A stretch of 64,000 bases of DNA from Anodontia alba (taxonomy: Eukaryota > Mollusca > Bivalvia > Lucinida > Lucinidae), in NCBI GenBank assembly GCA_964016985.1, contig OZ024835.1:63386828-63450827 (forward strand). Direction: 5' to 3'. The position numbers and the translations under genes were made by a program. Below the pieces are notes generated by a model. It did not search any database. It was given only the letters and a program-made list of their open reading frames with translations, and was not told the origin of the DNA. Positions within the stretch are counted from its first letter, which is position 1. Each line of letters begins with the position of its first letter. Shown in pieces: positions 9,101 through 21,100 of this stretch.

Positions 9101-12100
9101 ATCCAGCTTTGAATCGTGTTATATCCAAAACCGTGTTATAACAAACAAACAAAAATGTATAGCTTATATTGAAAAAATGACCAATTGTGGTCATTTTTCA
9201 ATATAATCTATACATTTTTGGGATCCATCTTTGAACTGTGTTATATCCAAAACCGTGTTATAATGAACAGTGTTATAAAGAGGTTGAAGTGTATCTGCTT
9301 ACCATACTTGTCCTGAAATTTGAGTCCATTCTACTGCTTCTTGACGTGTCTAAAATATTGCTGTATGTACGACTAACAGTGTAGACCCTGATCAGATGCC
9401 ACATTCTAATGCACTTGCGTATGTAACGCGACGTCTGATTGGATAACGTCAAAAATTTGCGACGGTATATTCTGCCATATACTGTCGCAAACCCGACGTC
9501 ATCACGTAACGTCGCTTCTCATTGGCTGGCATTTGGTTTTACGCAGCTCACAGCACTTGTCGTTTTGTGCAAATAGTATATTTTTCAATAGAAAAAAAAT
9601 GAATAAATGCATTAGAATGAGGATAACTGCATCAAATTTGTCATTTGGGGAGGTAAATCAGCGGTTTTACGGTCGCAAATTACGTTTTACGGCGACGCGT
9701 CAGCGGAGCCGTAAAACGTAATTTCCGACCGTAAAACCGCCAATTTACCTCCCCAAATGCCAAATTTGAAAGCAGTTATCCTCTAATTCTGTGGCATCTG
9801 ATCTGGGTCTACACTGTTTGCAAATGCCTGTCTGTCCCAATACTTAGGGTTATTACTGTATTCAGTGATAATTCTGGGATAATTTTGTCCAGATCTCCCT
9901 AAAGCATATCCATCTTCACTACATGTATTGGTTTTCTGCAGTGTAGGGGTATTATGCAGTGTCTGCGATGCTTTTATTTCATTAAAGCGATGCTTTTATT
10001 ATCGCACCTGCTTGTAGCAGGGTGCGATATAGGCGTCCGATTTTCCGTCCGTCAGTCCGTCCGTCCATCCGTCCGTCCGTCTGTCAACATTTATGTCGAC
10101 GTTCGACATTTATGTCAAAGTTAGTATTCTAATCAACTACAAGACTAAACAACCATCAAACCTTGCATGAAACATCTCCCTGACCTCCTGACTTTGCGAC
10201 ATAGACGTCCGCTTTTCCGTATGTCTGTCCATTCGTCCGTCCGTCTGTCAACATTTATGTCGAAGTTCGACATTTATGTCAAAGTTAGTATTTTAATCAA
10301 CTACAAGACTAAACAACCATCAAACCTTGCATGAAACATCTCCCTGACCTCCTGACTTTGCGACATAGGTGCCCACTTTTCCATTTGTCTGTCTGTTCGT
10401 CTGTCTGTTAACAGTTCTGTTATGTCGAACTTCGACATTTATGTCAAAGTTAGTATTCTAATCAACTACAAAACTAAACAACCATCAAACCTTGTATGAA
10501 ACATCTCCCTGACCTCCGGACTTTGCGACATAGGTGCCCGCTTTTCCATTCGTCTGTCCGTTTATCCGTCCGTCTGTCTGTTAACAGTTCTGTTATGTCG
10601 AAGTTCGACATTTACGTCGAAGTTAGTATTCTAATCAACTACAATTCTACAACAACCATCATACCTTGCATGACACATCTCCCTGACCTCCTGACTTGGC
10701 AGGTATGTTGACCCAGTGACCTTGACCTATATTTTGCGCTCCATTGACTTTGACACAATTTACGTTGACGTTCCATATCTTCTCAACTATAAGGCGTACA
10801 ACTATCAAACCATGCATAGTGCTTCTCCTAGATGTACTGACTTGGCAGGTACCTTGACCCGATGACCTTGACCTATATTTTGCGCTCCAGTGACTTTGAC
10901 ATATTTTGCGTCGACGTTCGATATCTCCTCGACTATAAGGCCTACAACCATGAAACCTTGCAAAGTGCTTCTTCTCAATGTACTGACTTGGCAGATACCT
11001 TGACCTGGTGACCTTGACCTATATTTTGGCTGCAGTGACTTTGACATAATTTACGTCAATGTTCCAGATCTCCTCAAGTGTAAGACCTCTAGCCACCAAA
11101 CTTTGCATAGTGCTTCTCCTAGATGTACTGACTCGGCAGGTATCTTGACCCGGTGACCTTGACCTATATTTTGCGCTCCAGTGCCTTTTACACATTTTAT
11201 GTCAACGTTCAATATCTCCTCAACTGTAAGGCCTACAACCATCAAACCTTGCATAGTGCTTCTCCTCAATGTACAGACTCCGCAGGTACCTTCACCGGGT
11301 GACCTTGACCTATATTTTGCGCTCCATTGACTTTTACACCTTTTACGTCACCCTTCCATATGTCCTCAACTGTCCCGAAGGCCTTCAACCACCAAACCTT
11401 ACATAGCACTTCTTCTTGATGTATTGACTCGGCAGGTACCTTGACCTGGTGACCTTGACCTATATTGTGCACTCCAGTGACTTTGACACATTTTATGTTA
11501 ATGTTCGGTATCTCCTCAAATATAAGACTTACAACCACTAAACCTTGCATAGTGCTTCACCTCATTGCCCTGGCTTGGCAGGTACCTTGACCCGATGACC
11601 TTGACCTATATTTGACACATTTTACGTTGATGTTTGATAACTCCTCAACTATAAGGCCTACAACCACCATACCTTGCACTGTGCTTCTCCTTGATGTACT
11701 GAATTAGCAGGTACCTTGACCCGTGACCTTGACCTATATTTCATGCTCCAGTGACTTTTACACATTTTACGTCAACATTCCATTATCATTGGGCTGTATG
11801 ATACGAAAAGTCAGTGCTGAAGATATAGCCATTAGAGGGAATGGGACTGGCCTGGAATATATGTGCCCCACTAGGCACTTTGTCTACATTTTTTTCAACC
11901 CAGTTTTCCAAGTAAGCACTGCTAAGAATGAAATAAACTTATTTAATAACCACGTTCTGATTGTGGCTCCTGTGACTTTTGCCCCAGCAGGTGCGATGAA
12001 GCCTTCCGCGGAATTCTTGTTTCATTAGCCAGCCTCGGTGGCTCAGTTGGATGCGCGTCCGACTGGAGACAAAGAGGTTGTGGGTTCAACCCGTCAAGGT

Positions 12101-15100
12101 TGGCAACATTACTTCGTGGAGATTTGATCATGAAATATTTTCTACGGTCATCTCTCCCTTCCACTGATTCAAGAAGGGCAGGTGTCAGTTTCTGGTGAAA
12201 GAATGTGCACAATACTAGTTAACCGCTTAGAGGACTAAGCCTGCCCAGTAAATGTGTGGTTAGGTAAATGGACGTGCTCAACATGACCCCAATGGGTTGA
12301 CTGGTCCATAAATTCTCAACACAAACAAACAAATATTTATTTCATTAATTCAAGCAATTAGAGTATTAAAAATATTTTTCTTTAGTACTTAATATTTATG
12401 TCCATGTTACATTTAACATTTAGCATGCTTGGTAAAAATATTGACAACATTTTGAAGTATATTTCTGAGAAAATAAGATGTCATTTTATGCAAATTATCT
12501 CCTTCCAAGAAAATAGGATCTGACATTTTATGCAAGTTGTCAGAAAAATAAGAAAGTATCATCAATTTGTCATGAGCTGAATTTGCCCTAGTATGGTATT
12601 AATGGCTTACCTAAGCTAAAGATGCTTTGATTGGCTGAGCCTAAATGCCCCCTTAGCCTGGTTCATCACAGTTTGCACCTGAAGAAAGTATTACACCAGA
12701 ACTAACAGCAGCAGGCAAACAACATTCTTAACCCTTAAAATGCCAAGAAAACCTGCATCTGAAAATGTTGTCTGTTTATATATTCTGCTGAATATTCTTG
12801 CAAACTTTTCAAACCTATTTTTGCATACGGGCAAACAGTGTGAACTAGAGGAGCAGTCTGAGCTGGGTCCACACTGTTTGCAAAAATGACTTTTAAAATC
12901 TCAAGCAGATGGAAAAGCAGACGACAGTTGTTGTGATTGGCTGTTTAAGGCTTAAAAAATTTTTTTAAAGGTATTTACTTACCTTTAAAGCACAAGTTAC
13001 ACTAGCAGTAGACATTATAAGCTTTTTTTCCAACTCTTTGCATGCTGGGTAATTTTGCACTCTTTTTTGTCATCTGTGGATTATTTTTTTAAAATTAACT
13101 TTTTCAAAAAAAAATCCATCAGGAATACCATCAGAGTGTTAAACAGTTTGGATCCATATCAGCCCGACGTGTTATCGGGCCTGATCTGGGTCCTAACCAT
13201 TTGCAAAGGTTATTAGCAGACAACAAAAGTCGCTGACAGCGGGGAAAGAGTTAAATGTACAAAAAAATGTATTATCTTACCAATAAACCATGAGCAGACA
13301 ACATTGATTTTAAAGAGATGTTTTGAAAAAGGATTACCTTACTCCTTGAAGCACTAGTCACAACAGCAGCAGCTGGCCTCGGTGGCTCAGTTGGATGCGC
13401 CGTCCGACTGGAGACCAGGAAGTCACGGGTTCAACCCCCGCCGAGGTCGGTAACATTCTTTCGTGGAGATTGATCATGAAATATTTTCTACGGTCATTCT
13501 CTGCCTTCCGCTGATTCAAGAAGGGCAGTTGTCAGTTTCTGACGAAAGAATGTGCACAATACTGGTTAACAGTTTAGAGGACTAAACCTGCCCAGTAAAC
13601 GTGTGGTTAGATAAACTGACCGCGCTCGACATGACCCCATTGGGTTGACTGGGCCGTAAAACCTCAACACAAACAAAAACAACAGCAGCAGACAACATTC
13701 TAAACATTTTTTTGATCTCAGAAAAAATAAGGCTTATGATTCACATGAAATGTCGAGCCTTATTTTCTCTGAAAAAAGTGGTTTAGAATGTCATCTGCTA
13801 CTTTGATTGGCACTTAATTGGTCTTCATATTTTCCAGGTTGGTGATGACCCGACTGATAACAGAGGGAAGAGAGGGCAGACATGTCAGAAACAGTCTTAT
13901 AACATCTTTTCAAGAAGATATTAAAACTAGAAGTAAACAATTTGCGGTAATAACCAGGTTTTAAATCTCTGACCAGTAGCTCTAAAGAAGAAGGAGACAT
14001 CATAGCTCTTGATAAGGCGCTTTTTTTCAACCAAAAAGTATGTATATTTTTCTTATTTCTCGATGAAAACATATGTTGTGGGTACTCATTAGAAGTGCCT
14101 CGGTGAGGCGCTTCTAATGAATACCCTCTAATGAGTACCCACAACATATGTTTTCGTCGAGAAATAAGAAAAATATTTACCTGATACCTACTCTTATCTA
14201 GACCTATGCGGACTCCGAGTATTTGGTAAATCTTGTTCATCGGGTGAATTATGTTCTTTATCTTATTTCTGCACAAAAATGTATATCGTGGCACTCATTA
14301 GAAGCACCACACTGAGGCGCTTCTTATGAGTACCCACAACATAGTTTTTGTGCAGAAATAGGAGAAATATTTATCTGCATGTTTCTCTTGTCTTGAAGTA
14401 TATTAAAGGCTCCATATTCCTCAAAAATAGACATTTTTATCTAAGAAAGGTTTAATAAATTGATATGTGGTATTAGTACTTTCATAAAATGTGGCATCCG
14501 ACAGCCTGTAAAATGTCAGTTAGTGGGTTTAAACTTGATCAAAAATGAGATTATTTTTTATCGTATTTCTGAATTAATGTTGGCAACTGTATCTCTGAAT
14601 TAATGTATTTTCTTGTTTCTCCTTGAAAACACATGATGTGAGTACCCTGTTATATCCAAACAAAAATGTATAGATTATATTGAAAAATGACCATTTATGG
14701 TCATTTTTCAATATAATCTATACATTTGTGGGATCCATCTTTGAACAGTGTTATATCCAAAACTGTGTTATAACGAACTGTGTTATACAGAGGTTGAAGT
14801 GTATTACTGGGATAAAATATTTATTCTATCATAGTTATACCAAATATACTGAGCAAACAGTTTAGCCCCAGATCAAACAGCCCCAACGGGAGCAGTTTGA
14901 TCAGGGTCTACACTGCTTGCCATTCTATCAGGTACATTTTAAGCACATCAAAGGGTAGTCAAACGGTAAAATTTTATGTGAATTATGGTACAGAGTTGCT
15001 TCTAATGAGTACCCACAACATATGTTTTTGTGGAGAAGAAATAAGAAAAATATCAGTACGGTATATCCCACTACACGATAGTGGCGGGGTATTATGGTTT

Positions 15101-18100
15101 CATGTTGGACATCCATGTGTCTGTCCCTCCGTCCGTCAGTCGTATGTCTGTCCGTCAGTCCGTATTGTTTCCGGATGATAACTTGAGTAAACATCACTGG
15201 ATTTTCACCAAACTTGGTATGTGCATTGATATTGTGGAGATCTGGTTTGGGATTGGGATTGCTAATGGGCAAATTTTGTAGAAGTTTTACGGAGTTATCT
15301 GCCCGAGACACGCCCATATTTTCGTTTCCAGGTCATAACTTGAGTAAACATCAATGGATTTTCACCAAACTTGGTATGTGCATTGATATTGTGGAGATAT
15401 GGTTTGGGATTGCTAATGGGCAAATTTCATAAAAGTTTGACAGAGTTATCTGCCAGAGACAAGCCCATATTTTTATTTTCCATACGATAGCTTGAGTAAA
15501 TGTCAAGGGATTTTAACCAAACTTGGTACATGCATTGATATGAAGGAGGTCTAGTTTGGGATTGCTTATGGGCAAATTTCCTCAATATTTGACAGAGTTA
15601 TCTGCTCGTGACACGATAATGGCAGGGTATTATATTTAAACGTTTTTATTTTCCACAGAATTTTGTTGATAGTTTTCCTATTTCTCCATGAAAACATGTC
15701 ATGGCCTACCTATGGTTGCTTCTAATGAATACCCACTACATATATCTTTGTGGCAAAATATGAAAAAAAAATTCTGGAGCTATATTTACTGTAATCCATC
15801 AAAGACTGAATAAACTTTCCCACGCTATATATTGGAAGAATCCATATTCGATTTTAGGTATGTCAGGCTATATGATACAGACATTTCTAAAGAAAAATGG
15901 TTGAACTATTTGCAAACAGTGGAGACCATGATCAGACGCCACATTCTGTGGCGTCTGATCTTGGTCTGCACTGTTTGCCAGTTACCTATTTAGGGGTTTC
16001 CAGTCTTCAGTGGGTTAAATTCTCGGTGGCATAGTCTGACGCGCATCCAACTAGTGAAAGGAAGTCACAGGTTTGATGCACACCGGGTCTGGCAACATTC
16101 TTCGTGGAGATTGATGGTGAAATATTTATACTGTCATTCATTTTCCCTGATTCAAGAAAGGCAGTTGTCAGTTTCTTGACTAAGCCTACCCAGGAAAGTG
16201 TGTTTAGGTAAAATGACTGGACAACATGACCCTTTTAGTGTTGACTGGGCCGTTAAACTCCAACCTTACCCATTTTACTTTCAGAAAGCTGAAGGATTTT
16301 CAGTGGATAATAAGCATCTTGAGGAATTACATAGCACATTGATAGGAGCTCTAATCAATTATGATGAGGTAGGGACCTTGCTTTTTAGCTCACCTGAGCT
16401 ATGCTCAGGATGAGCTATAGTGATCACTTTTCATCTGTTGTCAGTCCGTGCATCCATCCATTAACATTTTCAAACAACTTCTCCTCTGAAGCCGCTGAGC
16501 CAATTTTGCTCAAATTTTATATGGTGCCTCCTTAGGTTGGGGGAATGAAAGATTGCTAAAATGGTCACCATTTAGGACCATAGAAAATTGTTCGAGACAT
16601 GGGTAGTTCGAGCCACTGAGGGTTAATCATGGTACCAGTTCAGGGGGCAAATAGCGATAATTTAGGGAAATCTTTTTGATTTTCTACACAATGATTGTAT
16701 GTTGTGTGTACTCATTAGAATTTCATGATAATATAAGAAAAAACATCCCTAAATATTTGTTTTCTTGTGCTATTGGAAGAATTTTGTAGGGACAGAAAAA
16801 AGGGTTCGAACCATCCACAGTAAACGAGCCATCTGTGTTCCAGCCATTTATACTGTATGTGAGCTGGAACATGTGTGTCTGATGAAGACTCAGATCAGCC
16901 TGTTCATCTTCACAGTCTTATCAGAGTGTTTATTATCTGCATAGAGACCCTTTGAAACCTTGGCTGTCATGAACTATATTCTATAGTCATTCTCTCCGTT
17001 CCGCTAATTCAAAAAAAGCAGTTGTCAATTTCTGGTGAAGGAATGTGCATGAGTACTGGTTAACTGCTTAGGAACTGAGCCTGCCCAGATAAAATGTGTG
17101 TAGGTAAACTGACCGACCCGATATGACCTTAATAGGGCCATTCAATTCCTACCCAAGCAACTGATTAGATTCTTTATCATCTACATGGAGAAACTTTGCA
17201 CCCTTGGCTGTCCAAAATGTGCCCAGTGAAGATTCTGATCAGACTGCACAAATGCAGAGGCTGATCTGAATCATCACTGAGCACACATGTTCGATGTTCA
17301 TTTTCCGACCAAGCAGCCAGTATAGCTTTCAAACAGTTAAGTGTTTCACTGTCTGATTCAAACAACCAGATCAGACCCCGAGGTTATAAAACTTTTTTCA
17401 TGCTCAACTCTGCTGAGCATGAAATTTTATCTGCAAATAAATATGAAAATGCCAACAGTAGATGGCATTTTCATATTTATTAGCAGAGAAAATCTCATGT
17501 TCAGCTATGTTTAGCAAGAAAGAATTTGCAATTGTTAGTTATTTGAGATTTATTAGCACGACAAATTTCATGCTCACCTTGGGACCAGATGAGAGTCTCT
17601 GAAGACTTGTTATGGAGGAGTATTTGATGATAATTCTGGGATATTTTCTCCATTTTTTCATGAACTCTGGCCGGCCTCAGTGGCTCAGTTGGATGCACCG
17701 TCCGACTGGAGACCAGGAGGTCGCGGATTCAACCCCCGCCGAGGTCGGCAACATTCTTTCGTAGAGATTGATCATGAAATATTTTCTACGGTCATTCTCT
17801 CCCTTCCGCTGATTCAAGAAGGGCAGTTGTCAGTTTCTGGCGAAAGAATGTGCACAATACTGGTTAACCGCTTAGAGGACTAAGCCTGCCCAGTAAACGT
17901 GTGGTTAGGTAAACTGACCGTGCTCGACATGACCCCATTGGGTTGACTGGGCCGTAAAACCTCAACACAAACAAAAATTTTTCTAGATAAGAGGGAGTTT
18001 TGGGTTAATATTTTTCTTTTTTTCTCCATGCAAACATATGTTGTCGGTACTCATGGAGGCTTTTGTAATTAGTATCTATAACAATTTGTTTTTGAAACAG

Positions 18101-21100
18101 ATATTTTCTAATTTCTCCACAAAAACCTATGTCACAGAGGAGCTTCTAACAAGCTGTCACAAGATATGTTTTCATGAACAAATAAGAAAAATATCAATAC
18201 CTTTTGAACGAATACACTTAGTAGATTTTTCTGCCATTTAGACAAGGGAGAAAACTTTTGTCACCTCCTTATTTGTTTCCTGTACACCAATTTTCTACTC
18301 AAATGATGTCTAGTATAAAAAAAAAAAAAAAAAAAAAATGCATCCAGAGGGACCAAGGTAGCAAGGGTAATGTTTTAGAGTAGACCCCTTTTCAGAAAGG
18401 AGGAAAACAATTTTGATAGAGTTGCCTCCCTGCCCCTAAAAGGGTATCAATTCTCCTTATATATTTAGGGTAAATATGAACCCTGTGATGGGAAAAGAGA
18501 CTGTATAGCAAGCATATGCAAACAGTAAAGGTTCTGGCAAGACTGCAAATCTGTGCAGTCTTGCCACCAGAACCTTTACTGTTCGCTTACATAAGCAATT
18601 GGACAAGGAGAAACTTCAGCCGAAGAAGTAGACATGTAGCCTTGCTAAGGAGCCTTGCATACACTCTGAAAGGCTGTTTCCATGAAAAGCCCAAAAAGCC
18701 TTATTCTTGTGATGCAGCTCATACAGTATCCTGATTTCAGTGACTTCTAGACTGTTTTTCTTGTGAAGAAAGTACTGGTTTACCACTTAACCCCAGTCTT
18801 GCTGAACCCGGATATACCATGCCTTTGCAAAACAGTGTAGATCCAGATCAGTTGGCTTCTTCAGAAGCCAACTGATCTGGATCAGCAGTGTTTGCCATTA
18901 AGTATGCGAATTTATATCACCAACCTGGATTAAGTAATCTGATTGGCTGAAAATTAGAAATAGGTGTGGCATCTTAATTTATTCAGCAGGGCAAGGGTTG
19001 AGAGGACTAAAGTTGCACAGGCAAATTGTGATTGGGTGCACTGACTGGCTCAATATAACCATAACCCTTTAATCTCAGAGTTTCTGAAATGGTCTTTCGT
19101 CTTTTGAATTTGGATATGGCCACTATTATAAATAATCATTTCAGTCAAAAATCTGAACAGAATGACAGTTGTCAGTTTATGGCGAAAGAATGTGCACAAT
19201 ACTGGTTAACCACTTAGAGGACTAAGCCTGCCCAGTAAATGTGTGGTTAGGTAAATTGACCATGCACTACATGACCTCATTGGGTTGACTGGGCCGTAAA
19301 ACCTCAACACAAACAAACAAAGATTGGCAAACAATGTACCGCATTTACCCTAAGTATTCGGACACCTCACTTCCTTACCATACTTGTTATAAAATTTGAA
19401 CAAGAACTACAATTTACCGATACTCGTGGATGTTGTGTCTATAAAATGCTGGATGAGTGGCAAACAGTGTGCATTGTTTTGAGAAGCTGTATTCTACAGC
19501 ATACCATCTTGGTCTACACTGTTTGCTTAGGCCTGTCTATCTGAATACATATACTTAATATGGTAGATCCTGATGAAACTGCTTGTTATGAACAGTCAGA
19601 TCTACACTGTTTGCTCAGTTTTGGTCTGCAGGGCTGTAAAGATCAGTAGTGTTGACTGGACCATTGAAGTCCAAACCAAACCAAAACCGCATAGCAACAG
19701 ATAGGGCGCTTTTTTCATCCGAAAAATGCTGATTTTTTTCTTATTTCTCCACAAAAACATATGTCGTGGGTACTCATTAGAAGCGCCTTGCCGAGGGGTT
19801 TCTAATGGGTACCCACAACATATGTTTTCATTGAGAAATAGGAAAAATATTATGTGGATACCCCCTCTTATCTGTAGCTATGAAAACCTCACTATTTGTG
19901 ATTTCAGGGTCTGTTAGGTGATGATAAAGCTCTAGCCAGTGCTATTTGGCGTACTTTATATGGCTATCAAGACATGGATGCAGAGACGTTAGCACTTTTT
20001 GTTCAGTATATAAGAAAACAGGTAGGCATCACAGCTCCAGCTAATGGACTTTTTTGTAGTTGTTTTTTTTCAACCAAAAAGTATCAAAATTTTTCTTAAA
20101 CTCTGCGAAAACATATGTTTTCGGTACTCATTAGAAGCGCCTTGTCAAGGCCCTTCTAATGAGTACCCACAACATATGTATTCATGGAGAAATAAGAAAA
20201 ATAATCTTCTGATATCCCCTCTTTAAAAAATATCGAGAGCTATGAAGTCACTATAAAGTTATGGTCTATTTTTAGCTTGCCTGAACCTTTGGCTCAGGAT
20301 AGCTATTGTAATCTTTGTTGTCTGTCATCCAACTCTTTAAATGATTTCTCCTCTGAAGTTGCTGGGCCAGTTTTTATCAATTTTCATACTGAATGACTTC
20401 TCTGAAGCCACTGGACCAATTTTTATTATTTTGTATTGAGTTTGGGTAATGAACGTTTGTTCAGATGGTCACTCTAAGTCAACCAAAATGGCTGCCATGC
20501 TATTATATGGTTACATAAAAACACTTAAAAATCTTCTCCAGGATCAAGAAAGCTCTGATAATGATTGTTGGTATAGAGCACTGGTGACAGATGGTCTGCC
20601 AAATTAGTTTAAATGATAGGCTGACCCTGGCCTTTTTAAGGCAAGTTCAGTGGGGGAAACAGAAATGATCATTTTCTCACACTCTATATCAAACAAGCTT
20701 CTGAAATAGATTCCACCACATAACTCCAAAAAGTAAGGTGCTTTTGTTTTCAACCAAAAAGTGTTCATATTTTTCTTGTATTCTCCGAAAACACGTTGCG
20801 TGTACTCACCAGAAGTGCCTCATTTACAAAGGCCTATCTGTCCCAATATTTAGGCTTATGACTGTGCAAATCAGTATCACAAATATGTAGCAAAGCCTAT
20901 TGGTAGAAACTAGCATTTTATGATAGAAGTAGCAGAACCTTTCCGCATTGAGTCAGAGAAGCCTGAGCAAACAGTGAAGACCTAGACCAGAGAAAATGCA
21001 GTGTCCAATCAGGATCTACACTGTTTGCCTTTTATCAAACTGTTTCTGAATGCATCAACATGTAGTAGAATGTACGTGTTCAAGTTAGATGAGGTTGAGG

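Larger units (their letters stand above)
8972..9860. mobile_element. HA full-length element carrying two nested insertions
   Basis: The outer ends (ATATTTACCCTTAGTATTGG / CCCAATACTTAGGGTTATTA) and the central HA arms (9375 and 9822) frame one element. Inside it sit a TA-flanked element (9003-9291) and a palindromic insertion (about 9408-9788). Confidence 0.6.

Noticed and set aside
9998..10030. Hairpin TATCGCACC...GGTGCGATA as a Helitron 3' end
   Set aside because: No CTRR terminus follows and no matching TC start was found; kept only as an idea to test.
13791..14294. 167-codon minus-strand ORF
   Set aside because: It is antisense to UQCC1 exon c and runs through an HB hairpin on to another HB hairpin.
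17680..17760. tRNA gene candidates at the SINE heads (12028, 13373, 17670, 27226, 49829-50120)
   Set aside because: A- and B-boxes are present, but the acceptor stem does not close and the same 3' body follows each one; these are tRNA-derived SINEs.
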